From Armatimonadota bacterium (GTDB taxonomy: Bacteria; Armatimonadota; UBA5829; DSUL01), in assembly GCA_020846715.1 (NCBI GenBank), contig JADLDK010000042.1:1-33612 (forward strand): a DNA stretch of 33,612 bases. Reading direction: 5' to 3'. Below, piece by piece: positions 16,519 through 23,774 of the stretch. The first letter of the stretch is position 1; each line of letters starts with the position of its first letter. The notes under the pieces are model-generated. The model was given only the letters and a program-made list of their open reading frames with translations. It did no database searches and was not told the origin of the DNA. A program made the translations under genes and the position numbers.

Positions 16519-18045
16519 ATGTTGGACAGAGTTTTTTGCGCTGCGATGGTTTTTCTTTCTGTCTGTGCGTTGGTGGGGACGGGTTGCGCTGCGCGAGCGG
16601 CTGACGCGCCCGAGGACATCCCCTCCCCAATGCGTGAGTTCAGAGGTGTCTGGGTGGCCTCCGTCGCCAATATCGACTGGCCATCCAGGCCGGCACTGAG
16701 CACGGAGCAGCAGAAGCTGGAACTGCTGAAAATTCTGGATACGGCAGCGGCAGACAACCTCAATGCTGTCATACTGCAGGTGCGTCCCGCTGCGGATGCG
16801 CTCTATCCATCCGATCTGGAGCCGTGGTCAGAGTACCTCACGGGGGCGATGGGTAAGGCGCCAAGCCCTGTGTGGGATCCACTTGAGTTTGCAGTGCAGG
16901 AGGGCCACAAGCGCGGTCTGGAGATCCATGCGTGGTTCAACCCTTACCGCGCCCGTCACCCTTCCGCGAAGTCCCCTGTCTCCGCAGATCACCTCAGCAA
17001 GACCCGGCCCGAACTCGTGCGCCAATATGGCCAACACCTGTGGATGGACCCGGGCGAACCGGGCGTGCAGGAGCATTCGCTGGCGGTTATTCGCGATGTA
17101 ATCCGCCGCTACGATCTCGATGGAATCCACATCGACGACTACTTCTACCCGTACAAGGAGCGCGACGCCAGCGGCAAGATCATTGACTTTCCCGACGAGG
17201 AGTCTTACCAGCGCTACCGCGCAAGCGGAGGGACGCTCGCGAAGGACGACTGGCGCCGGCACAATGTCGATAGCTTTGTCGAGAGTCTCTACAAGATGAC
17301 CAAACAGGAAAAGCCCTGGGTCAAGTTCGGAATCAGTCCGTTTGGAATCTGGCAGCCTGGCTATCCGGCAAATGTCAAAGGTTTCAACGCCTATCAGGAG
17401 CTGTATGCTGATGCTCGCAAATGGCTTAATAACGGCTGGGTGGACTACTTCACTCCGCAGATTTATTTCCGGATCGGACAAAGCGCCCAGCCATACAAAG
17501 ACCTGTTGCGCTGGTGGTGCGCAGAGAACACAAAACAGCGCCACGTGTGGCCGGGCAACTACACCAGCCAGATTGGGAACGGCGCCGGATGGACAGCTCA
17601 GGAGATTGTGGATCAGGTGAAAGCTACGCGCGCGCAACGCGGCGCAGACGGCAACATTCACTTCAGCATGAAGGCGTTTCTGACCAACAGAGGCGGCGTG
17701 GCGAAGCTGCTGGACAAGGAGGTTTACCAGAATCGAGCGCTGATCCCCGCCTCACCTTGGCTGGACAACACCGCGCCCCAAAAACCGAATGTGAACTTCG
17801 AGAAGGCAACACATGTGCTGTCCTGGAGCGGACAGGGTGAGGAAAAAGCGTTTCTGTGGGTGATCTACCAGAAGCAGAAGGGGCAGTGGAGCAACCAGAT
17901 AGTCCCGGCCGAGCAAACCTCCGTTGTAGCGCCCGAGGGTGTCGAAGAATTGGCGGTTAGCGCTGTGGACAGAACCGGCAACGAAAGCCAAAAGGCCGTC
18001 ATCCAGATCACTCAGAAGCTGCGCTTTTCGCAAGTGTCGCCATAG
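16519..18045 (+). CDS. Exported glycosyl-hydrolase-like family 10 (GHL10/DUF187) protein
   Basis: The roughly 508-residue protein has an N-terminal hydrophobic export signal ('FCAAMVFLSVCALVGTGCAA'), possibly a lipoprotein signal although the lipobox is imperfect. The body is a TIM-barrel GHL10 domain: 'MREFRGVWVASVANIDWP', 'NAVILQVRPAADALYPS', 'GLEIHAWFNPYRAR', 'YDLDGIHIDDYFYPY' and 'KPWVKFGISPFGIWQPG', with acidic residues in 'GIHIDDYF' likely catalytic. A C-terminal fibronectin-III-like domain (~425-505) ends with 'LAVSAVDRTGNESQ'. Relatives cleave or bind cell-wall glycans such as denuded peptidoglycan or polysaccharides, but activity here is inferred. ATG 16519 has GGAAGGG 7 nt upstream, better than GTG 16516. 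Its stop lies 14 nt from the convergent ispH stop. Confidence 0.9.
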   Translation: MLDRVFCAAMVFLSVCALVGTGCAARAADAPEDIPSPMREFRGVWVASVANIDWPSRPALSTEQQKLELLKILDTAAADNLNAVILQVRPAADALYPSDLEPWSEYLTGAMGKAPSPVWDPLEFAVQEGHKRGLEIHAWFNPYRARHPSAKSPVSADHLSKTRPELVRQYGQHLWMDPGEPGVQEHSLAVIRDVIRRYDLDGIHIDDYFYPYKERDASGKIIDFPDEESYQRYRASGGTLAKDDWRRHNVDSFVESLYKMTKQEKPWVKFGISPFGIWQPGYPANVKGFNAYQELYADARKWLNNGWVDYFTPQIYFRIGQSAQPYKDLLRWWCAENTKQRHVWPGNYTSQIGNGAGWTAQEIVDQVKATRAQRGADGNIHFSMKAFLTNRGGVAKLLDKEVYQNRALIPASPWLDNTAPQKPNVNFEKATHVLSWSGQGEEKAFLWVIYQKQKGQWSNQIVPAEQTSVVAPEGVEELAVSAVDRTGNESQKAVIQITQKLRFSQVSP

Positions 18046-18059
18046 CTATCGACAGACGC

Positions 18060-19025
18060 TCAGCGCTTCAGTAGATGAATAGTGTCTGGACTGGAGCGCA
18101 CCACTTCCACGAGCTTGCGCGGCAGCGCGAACTTCATGTTTTCAGTGACTCTGCGCAGCGTCTCGACACTGTCTGCGCCCAGTTCTTTCAGGCGGTCGAT
18201 GGTGGTTTGCACCAGAATCTCGGGCGTGGACGCGCCAGCCGTGACTCCGACACACTCTACGCCCTGTAGCCATTGAGGGTTGATCTCAGAGGCGTTGTCA
18301 ATGCGATAACCGCGCGCGCCATGCGTCTCGGCTACCTCTGAGAGACGCACTGAGTTGGAGCTGTTGGCCGAACCCAGCACCAGAATGACTTCGCACATCT
18401 CGGCCATGGCCTTCACAGCGTCCTGCCGGTTCTGCGTCGCGTAGCAGATGTCATCTTTGGGCGGTGCGGCAATCGAAGGGAAGCGCTCTTTGAGCGCAGC
18501 GACAATCTCACGGGTCTCATCGACACTCAGAGTGGTCTGGGTAAGATACACGAGCCGGTCCGGGCGCGGCGGGACAAGGCTCCGGGCTTCTTCCACGCTG
18601 CCAACCAGCATGACCCGGTCAGGCGCTTCACCCATTGTACCAATCACTTCGTCGTGCCCCTCGTGCCCTATCAGGACAACGTCGTAGTCGTCTTTGACAA
18701 AGCGATGGACTTCAAGATGAACCTTCGTGACGAGAGGGCAGGTAGCGTCAATAATGTTGAGATTCCTCGCCTGGGCTTCTTCCCAGACGGCGGGTGACAC
18801 TCCATGCGCGCTGAACACGACAACAGAAGAGACTGGAACTTCCTCGATGCTGTCCACAAAAACCACGCCGCGCCGCCGGAAATCCTCGACGACGTACTGA
18901 TTATGGACGATCTCCTTGCGGACGTAGACCGGCGGGCCATAGACCTCGAGCGCGATGTCAACGATGTCGATGGCGCGCTCTACTCCAGCGCAGAAACCTC
19001 TCGGGGAAGCAAGAACAATCTTCAT
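18060..19025 (-). CDS. ispH: 4-hydroxy-3-methylbut-2-enyl diphosphate reductase
   Basis: IspH/LytB (321 residues) reduces HMBPP to isopentenyl and dimethylallyl diphosphate, the last step of the MEP isoprenoid pathway. It uses a [4Fe-4S] cluster held by Cys12 ('PRGFCAGVERAI'), Cys96 ('DATCPLVTKVH') and Cys194 ('DDICYATQNRQDAV'). Substrate-binding residues are also present: 'HNQYV' (His41), 'SAHGVSP' (His74), 'GHEGHDEVIGT' (His124, Glu126), 'GSANSSNSVRL' and 'VTAGASTPEIL'. Met at 19025 gives the canonical N-terminus 'MKIVLASPRG'; the frame is open further upstream to 19118, but that extension is not IspH-like. No strong ribosome site precedes the start. The product implies that the organism makes isoprenoids by the MEP route. 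Confidence 0.96.
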   Translation of the reverse strand: MKIVLASPRGFCAGVERAIDIVDIALEVYGPPVYVRKEIVHNQYVVEDFRRRGVVFVDSIEEVPVSSVVVFSAHGVSPAVWEEAQARNLNIIDATCPLVTKVHLEVHRFVKDDYDVVLIGHEGHDEVIGTMGEAPDRVMLVGSVEEARSLVPPRPDRLVYLTQTTLSVDETREIVAALKERFPSIAAPPKDDICYATQNRQDAVKAMAEMCEVILVLGSANSSNSVRLSEVAETHGARGYRIDNASEINPQWLQGVECVGVTAGASTPEILVQTTIDRLKELGADSVETLRRVTENMKFALPRKLVEVVRSSPDTIHLLKR

Positions 19026-19206
19026 AAGCACAAAGAACCACGGCGCCGCTTGCAGGTGAATTGGACGTTTGCAGCAGACACAGAATACCACATTCAAAGA
19101 CGAGGGGCGAGCGGCCATCCTGCCACCCTTTAGTATGTACTGCTGAGAACAGGAAAAGCAGCGACTCTCCGGGGCCGAGACACTCTGCCTGGAGCCCCGT
19201 CAGAGT

Positions 19207-20034
19207 TTACGGCCTCACTCGCGCCACGGCAATCATCTGGACAGCGCAGTCGTCGGCTGCCTCCCCCTCGTAATCTCCCAGCAACTCCACGAGTTCAAAG
19301 CCTTCTGCCTCCAGCAGTAGAGTCAATTCTGCAGGATGTAACCACGCGTATGTCCAGCTCTGTACATAGACTTCTGGCTGTGGCTTGCGGCCCCAGACAA
19401 GGGTAAACGCATTGACATGACTGCGCCCCTGAAAATGGTCTTCGCGACTCTCGGCGCCGTACAACAGGAGTATGCCCGAGTCCGGATCGCGGTGGGAAGT
19501 CAGGTAGGGCTCTTCTGCGCTCGGATTTGGCTTCGGGACAAAGACATCCAGCCAGAGGTGTCCGCCGACAGCGAGATTACGCCGGATGTTGGCCAGCGCG
19601 CGGCGCTGCTCTTCCAAAGAGCCGAGATACAGAAACGTGTTGGTAGAGCACACGGCGAGGCGCGCTTTCTCAGGAAGCTCAAAGGTCTGAATCTGGGCTT
19701 CTATGGAAGTAATGGATAGACCGAGCCCTTCGCTGTTGCGCCTGAGTTGAGAGTGCATCATGGGATCGCTGTCCACAGCGAAGACGTCCAGGCCCTCCGA
19801 GGCCAGCGGAATCGTGAGGCGTCCCGTGCCGCTACCCAGATCCACAACCGGCCCACCCACTCGACGAGCCAGCGCAAGAATCATGGGCAAGTCGTCCTCA
19901 AAATCTCCCTCCATCAGATCATAGACTTCCGGAACCCACCCGCCGTATCCCCGGCGCACATTTGCCCTGCCGGATTCAGCCAGATCGAAAAAGATATCAA
20001 AAAACTCTGCGCCACCAACGGGAAATGAATTCAC
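19207..20034 (-). CDS. Class I SAM-dependent methyltransferase
   Basis: The roughly 275-residue protein has a Rossmann-like methyltransferase fold. The SAM-binding motif I is 'PVVDLGSGTGRLTIPLA', the acidic motif II is 'VFAVDSDPMM', and 'LAVCSTNTFLYL' and 'NIRRNLAVGGHLWLDVFVP' are the post-motif strands. A C-terminal segment 'YAWLHPAELTLLLEAEGFEL' is typical of small-molecule methyltransferases. GTG 20034 is preferred to TTG 20073, because AGGAGA lies about 4 nt upstream of it. The methyl acceptor is unknown. The gene is divergent from the histidine kinase (93-nt gap) and upstream of ispH on the same strand, with 181 nt between them. Confidence 0.88.
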   Translation of the reverse strand: MNSFPVGGAEFFDIFFDLAESGRANVRRGYGGWVPEVYDLMEGDFEDDLPMILALARRVGGPVVDLGSGTGRLTIPLASEGLDVFAVDSDPMMHSQLRRNSEGLGLSITSIEAQIQTFELPEKARLAVCSTNTFLYLGSLEEQRRALANIRRNLAVGGHLWLDVFVPKPNPSAEEPYLTSHRDPDSGILLLYGAESREDHFQGRSHVNAFTLVWGRKPQPEVYVQSWTYAWLHPAELTLLLEAEGFELVELLGDYEGEAADDCAVQMIAVARVRP

Positions 20035-20103
20035 TCTTCTCCTCACTTCACAACGCTCTCGCCTCGCAGTCAATGCCGAACACTAACGGACTACACGGAG
20101 CGT

Positions 20104-20109
20104 TATAAT
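20104..20109 (+). promoter_or_regulatory. -10 promoter element for the two-component operon
   Basis: A perfect TATAAT lies 18 nt before the histidine kinase ATG, implying a leader of only about 12 nt. No consensus -35 is found at 16-18 nt upstream, so the promoter may need an activator or simply be weak. Confidence 0.45.
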
Positions 20110-20127
20110 AGCAGGATAATACAAGCT

Positions 20128-21243
20128 ATGGGCGACATTACCAACACATCCTTGGCGGCGGCTCCTGACGCAAGAACAGCCGGGCGGCGCCGGCAAAAAC
20201 TTAGCTCACTCACCAGGCTGCCGCTGTACTACCGCGTGCTGATAATCAACCTGGCGGTTGTCGTGCTCGGCGGCGTCATCGGCAGCTTTGGCGCGTGGCT
20301 TCTGTCATACGTCCTCAGTTTCAGCACGGTGACGCACTTTATGCTGATTGGAGGAACGATCGCGATTGTCGCCGCCGTAAACCTGGTGCTTCTACGCTAC
20401 GCTTTTGCCCCGCTGAACGCTCTGAAAATCCTCGTACGCGATGTGCGTGCCGGTGACCTGCGCGCACGAGCTGATGCCACAAGCTATCATGACCCCGATT
20501 TCGCCGAATTTGGACAGGCGCTCAACGCGATGCTTGAGGCACTGGAACAGAAGTCGGAGACTATAGAAGCCGACAAGAATCGTATTCGCGCATTGACCGC
20601 ACGCGTCATTGGGGCACAGGAGGAAGAGCGCAAACGTGTGGCACGGGAGCTGCACGACGACACCGGGCAACTGCTCACAGCGCTCATTCTTCGGATCGAT
20701 CGTCTCATTCAGGAAGAGGACTGTTCCGAACACGCCTCCGGACAACTTCTTCAGCTCAAGGAACAGGCGCAGAGTACGCTTAAGGAATTGAGACGCGTGA
20801 TGCTGGAATTGCGGCCGGCGGTCCTTGATGACCTGGGACTGGTTCCGGCCGTGCGATGGTACCTCAACGAGCGGGTGGAGCACGAGGGAATTCGCACTGA
20901 GCTGGACGAAGACGGTCTGGAAGAGGAGCGCCTCAGCTCTGATCTGGAGATTACAGTATTCAGGATAATTCAAGAAAGCTTAACAAATATAGTCAAACAC
21001 GCGAAAGCATCACACGTGAGAGTCTCCTTGCGTAGAAATGGCGGCGTTCTGAATGTACTCATTGAAGATAACGGGTGCGGTTTTGATACGGCTCGCGTCG
21101 CGGATCGGGCAGCCGCGGAAAGCCATCTGGGGATTTTCGGGATGGAAGAACGAGCAGCACTGGTGAACGGTGAGCTGAACATCCGCAGCAGCAACACCGG
21201 AACGCTGGTTCAGGCGGCCATTCCTTTCCAGCAAAAAGTATGA
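20128..21243 (+). CDS. NarL-family sensor histidine kinase (HisKA_3 type) with HAMP, no large sensor domain
   Basis: The 371-residue membrane kinase pairs with the LuxR-type regulator whose start codon overlaps its stop (ATGA at 21240). Two transmembrane helices (~36-58 and ~70-90) are separated by only about ten residues, so there is almost no extracytoplasmic sensor. A HAMP domain (~92-147) and coiled coil follow. The HisKA_3 dimerisation domain contains the phospho-acceptor His176 in 'EEERKRVARELHDDTGQLL'. The HATPase domain has 'FRIIQESLTNIVKHAKA' (N box) and 'IEDNGCGFD' (G1 box). It probably senses a membrane-associated signal or a partner protein, in the manner of LiaS/DesK-like kinases; the stimulus is unknown. 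Confidence 0.93.
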   Translation: MGDITNTSLAAAPDARTAGRRRQKLSSLTRLPLYYRVLIINLAVVVLGGVIGSFGAWLLSYVLSFSTVTHFMLIGGTIAIVAAVNLVLLRYAFAPLNALKILVRDVRAGDLRARADATSYHDPDFAEFGQALNAMLEALEQKSETIEADKNRIRALTARVIGAQEEERKRVARELHDDTGQLLTALILRIDRLIQEEDCSEHASGQLLQLKEQAQSTLKELRRVMLELRPAVLDDLGLVPAVRWYLNERVEHEGIRTELDEDGLEEERLSSDLEITVFRIIQESLTNIVKHAKASHVRVSLRRNGGVLNVLIEDNGCGFDTARVADRAAAESHLGIFGMEERAALVNGELNIRSSNTGTLVQAAIPFQQKV

Positions 21244-21866
21244 ACGCTCAGAGAATCCGCGTACTCATTGTTGACGATCATACGATTGTGCGCGAGGGTA
21301 TTGTGAGCCTTCTGCGCAACGAGGCCGACATCGAAGTGGCCGGTGAATCCGGAGACGGACGCGACGCCATTGCAAAGGTGGCTGCGCTCCGGCCGGACGT
21401 CGTCATTCTGGACGTGGCGCTACCAGGCCTTAACGGCCTGGAAGTGGCCGATCAGATCCGGAGAGACTTCCGCAGCGTCAGAGTTGTGATGCTCACGATG
21501 TATGAGAACGAGGAGTATCTGCGGCGGGCGGCGCGCTACGGTGTTGCAGGCTATGTGCTCAAGGAAGCGGCCGGACGAGACCTGGTCAGGGCCATTCGGG
21601 AAGCCCACACCGAGCAAACAACCCTCCAGCTTCCGCCACACCTGCTTCAGGGAGAAACGCTGGACACGCTGACACCTCGGGAGCGGGAAGTGCTGCAGCT
21701 GGTGGCGGAAGGACACACTAACAAAGAGATTGCGGACATCCTGTTTGTCAGCGTAAAGACTATTGAGACACACCGCCTGAACTTGATGAGCAAGCTCGAC
21801 ATGCACGACCGCACAGAGCTTGTGAAGTTCGCTATCCGCTCAGGGCTTGTGTCGCCCGACGCCTGA
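21240..21866 (+). CDS. NarL/FixJ-family response regulator
   Basis: The 208-residue transcription factor has an N-terminal receiver domain with acidic residues 'IVDDHTIVREG', phospho-acceptor Asp58 in 'VVILDVALPGLNG' and Lys in 'GYVLKEAAG'. A C-terminal LuxR-type helix-turn-helix follows (~144-205: 'LTPREREVLQLVAEGHTNKE', 'VSVKTIETHR'). It overlaps the kinase gene by four bases (ATGA), so the two are translationally coupled and form a cognate pair. Target genes are not evident. The nearby divergent and downstream genes (methyltransferase, thioredoxins) are candidates by position only. A terminator-like hairpin follows the stop. Confidence 0.95.
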   Translation: MNAQRIRVLIVDDHTIVREGIVSLLRNEADIEVAGESGDGRDAIAKVAALRPDVVILDVALPGLNGLEVADQIRRDFRSVRVVMLTMYENEEYLRRAARYGVAGYVLKEAAGRDLVRAIREAHTEQTTLQLPPHLLQGETLDTLTPREREVLQLVAEGHTNKEIADILFVSVKTIETHRLNLMSKLDMHDRTELVKFAIRSGLVSPDA

Positions 21867-21922
21867 CAAATGAAAGAATCAGCGCTGAGTGCGCAGGTGT
21901 GGATATCAGGAGTCCGCCCCTG

Positions 21923-21951
21923 ACCGGGAAACGCTACTTTCCGGGTTTTTT
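21923..21951 (+). terminator. Intrinsic terminator of the two-component operon, overlapping the convergent tlpA-like 3' end
   Basis: A hairpin at 21923-21945 (ACCGGGAAA with TTTCCGGGT-like arm, one G-G mismatch) is followed by six T residues at 21946-21951. It overlaps the last codons of the convergent minus-strand thioredoxin gene, whose Lys-Lys-Pro tail is encoded by the T-tract and the hairpin arm. Confidence 0.7.
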
Positions 21952-22464
21952 GTACGCATCCACAGCCTTGCGAAAATCCCGCTCGATGGCTGCTGCGTCG
22001 GAGGCGTCAAACTGATCGTAAAGCGCGACGATCTTGCCACCCTTTCCAACCAGGTAGCTCACTGGAATGAACTCCAGGTCCCATCCTTTGAACAGGGTGT
22101 CTTTGTCGTCCAGCGCCACGCGCTGTGCAGGCTTCTGCTTCTTGATGAAGCTCTGAACACCGGGTTTCTTGTCCTTGACCGCAACGGCTATGAAGCTCAT
22201 TTTCTGCTTCTGCCACTTCTGAGCAAGCCGTGAAACGACGGGGAACTCCTCTTGACACGGGATGCACCAGCTTGCCCAGAAATTAACAAAGACCGGACCG
22301 CTCTGCACGGCTTTGGACAGATCGAACACTTTGCCGGACAGATCCTTCACTCTGAGAGACGGAGCCCTGGCGCCGACATCTGGCGCAGCCTGCGCGGACA
22401 ATCCCAAACACAGTGCGAAGAGAGCGCACGCAGAAACGACGGCGCCAGGCCAACGGCGCAACAT
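21934..22464 (-). CDS. TlpA-like thioredoxin-fold protein (third of three)
   Basis: The 176-residue exported protein carries a signal peptide ('VVSACALFALCLGLSAQA') and a TlpA/ResA-type thioredoxin domain. The redox motif is 'WASWCIPCQEEFP' (CIPC), and the cis-Pro is in 'LEFIPVSYLVGKGG'. It probably acts as a periplasmic disulfide reductase or oxidase. The ATG directly follows the TAA of the upstream thioredoxin gene with no gap (22465/22464), so translation is probably coupled. The CIPC active site differs from the CPPC of its neighbour, which may shift redox potential. The client protein is unknown; cytochrome c maturation genes are absent from the window. Confidence 0.9.
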   Translation of the reverse strand: MLRRWPGAVVSACALFALCLGLSAQAAPDVGARAPSLRVKDLSGKVFDLSKAVQSGPVFVNFWASWCIPCQEEFPVVSRLAQKWQKQKMSFIAVAVKDKKPGVQSFIKKQKPAQRVALDDKDTLFKGWDLEFIPVSYLVGKGGKIVALYDQFDASDAAAIERDFRKAVDAYKKPGK

Positions 22465-23001
22465 TTACTTTGTCTTTGCCTTCAGGGCGGTGTCAATCTC
22501 GGCTTTCCAGTCTTTGGCATCGCCCTCGCCGCTATATCCGACCCACGTCTTAATAACTTTGCCGTCTTTACCAATCAGGACGTTCATCGGAATGCCTGCG
22601 CGGGGGTCGTTAGCATAGTCCTCAAAAGCTTTGCCCGCTGTCGATCCGTAGAGTACCTGCTGAGTCGCTTTGCGATCCTGCGCAAACTGCTTCACCGCTT
22701 CAGCTTTTCCCGCTTGATCTACCGAGACTGAGGCGATCTTGACACCTTTCTTCGCATAGGCGTTGTTGAGTTTGACAATTTCGGGAAACTCTGCGCGGCA
22801 GGGAGGACACCACGTCGCCCAGAAGTTGAGAAAAACCACTTTACCTTTGTAAGAGCTTAGCTTGAAAGTGCCGCCTTTGATATCGCGAACACTGAAATCG
22901 GGCGCTTTCGAGCCCTTGGGCAATCCTTGAGCAAGCACAGCAGAGGCCACCAGACCCACGATTCCCGCTGCCAGGGCAAGCTTACGAAAAGACTTATTCA
23001 T
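22465..23001 (-). CDS. TlpA-like thioredoxin-fold protein (second of three)
   Basis: The 178-residue protein has a cleavable signal peptide ('LALAAGIVGLVASAVLAQ') and a thioredoxin domain beginning 'APDFSVRDIKGGTFKLSSYK'. The active site is 'WATWCPPCRAEFP', the same dipeptide as ResA and many TlpA proteins, and the cis-Pro region is 'AGIPMNVLIGKDG'. GGAGGA lies about 10 nt upstream of the ATG. It is read from the same strand as the lipoprotein thioredoxin at 23120 (118-nt gap with a weak hairpin) and is stop-to-start fused in spacing to the next thioredoxin gene. It is predicted to act in the cell envelope as a thiol-disulfide oxidoreductase. Confidence 0.92.
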   Translation of the reverse strand: MNKSFRKLALAAGIVGLVASAVLAQGLPKGSKAPDFSVRDIKGGTFKLSSYKGKVVFLNFWATWCPPCRAEFPEIVKLNNAYAKKGVKIASVSVDQAGKAEAVKQFAQDRKATQQVLYGSTAGKAFEDYANDPRAGIPMNVLIGKDGKVIKTWVGYSGEGDAKDWKAEIDTALKAKTK

Positions 23002-23101
23002 ATATGAATCATCCTCCAGGGGGTCAAGCCCCCGCGAAACGAGTCTTGTTTTATGACAGGTTAAAAAAGGAGCGAGGTTGCCTTACACAAGGCACTATCT
23101 C

Positions 23102-23123
23102 AAAAGGTAACGCCGCCTGTTAC
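23102..23123 (-). terminator. Weak hairpin after the first TlpA-like gene
   Basis: On the minus strand GTAAC and GTTAC (plus coordinates 23119-23123 and 23107-23111) pair over a 7-nt loop and are followed by C then TTTT (A at 23102-23105 on plus). The hairpin overlaps the stop codon of the first thioredoxin gene. With only five pairs it could be an attenuating rather than complete terminator. Confidence 0.35.
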
Positions 23124-23671
23124 GTTGAACCAAGCGCCGAGCTGATGGCTTCGCGCCACTCTGCGGGTTCCTCAGGAGTATAGCCCTCCCACTGCTGGAT
23201 GATGCGGCCGTCTGGACCAATCAGGAAGTTTGCGGGAATCCCGCTAACTCCGAACTCCCGACCCACATTTTGCGCGTCAGTGCCGGACAGGACAGTATGA
23301 CGGACGTCGTACTTTTGCGCAAAAGGCTTGACATCGGCCACAGAACGCTCATCGTCCACAGACACAGAGACAACCTTAACTTTGCTGGCGTCATACTCGC
23401 CGTTCATTTTGACAAGCTCCGGCATCTCTGCGCGGCAGGGCCCGCACCAGGTTGCGAAGAAGTTCAAGAAGACGACTTTGCCTTTCTGGTCGGAGAGTTT
23501 GAACTTGTTGCCGGACAAATCCGTCAAAGAAAAGTCTGGAGCTGACGCACTCGTTGACGCGGATGACGGCACAACTCTGCTCGCAGGACCGGATCTGGAA
23601 GCGCACCCTGCAATAAGAGCTGCACTCACCAGAGCCGCGATTACCAAAAGTCCGGCAGTCGGTCTGAACAT
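23120..23671 (-). CDS. TlpA-like thioredoxin-fold lipoprotein (first of three)
   Basis: The 183-residue protein begins 'MFRPTAGLLVIAALVSAALI' and continues to the lipobox 'LIAGC', so it should be lipid-anchored. A Ser/Ala-rich linker leads to a thioredoxin domain ('APDFSLTDLSGNKFKLSDQK') with active site 'FATWCGPCRAEMP' (CGPC, the classical thioredoxin dipeptide) and cis-Pro in 'SGIPANFLIGPDG'. The reading frame stays open to 23836 but the Met at 23671 is chosen: AAGGAG lies about 9 nt upstream and the lipoprotein signal starts there. It heads the three-gene thioredoxin cluster and is divergent from the LptA/LptD-like gene, with about 100 nt between the starts. Confidence 0.93.
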   Translation of the reverse strand: MFRPTAGLLVIAALVSAALIAGCASRSGPASRVVPSSASTSASAPDFSLTDLSGNKFKLSDQKGKVVFLNFFATWCGPCRAEMPELVKMNGEYDASKVKVVSVSVDDERSVADVKPFAQKYDVRHTVLSGTDAQNVGREFGVSGIPANFLIGPDGRIIQQWEGYTPEEPAEWREAISSALGST

Positions 23672-23774
23672 TTTGAAACACTCCTTGTTAGCGCGACTCA
23701 ACGGTGGTAAGATGACGACATTGTGTCCTTCGTCAGTGGCTGTGACCAGCCGAAAGCAGGACATTTCGAAACGC

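Noticed and set aside
22996..23029. TTGACC ... TATATG promoter-like pair on the minus strand before the second thioredoxin gene
   Set aside because: The -10 would overlap the start codon, so it cannot drive the predicted coding sequence.
23328..23774. N-terminal extension of the LptD-like open frame back to 23328
   Set aside because: It runs antisense to the thioredoxin lipoprotein gene and would place a clear signal peptide in mid-protein; Met 23775 is the likelier start.
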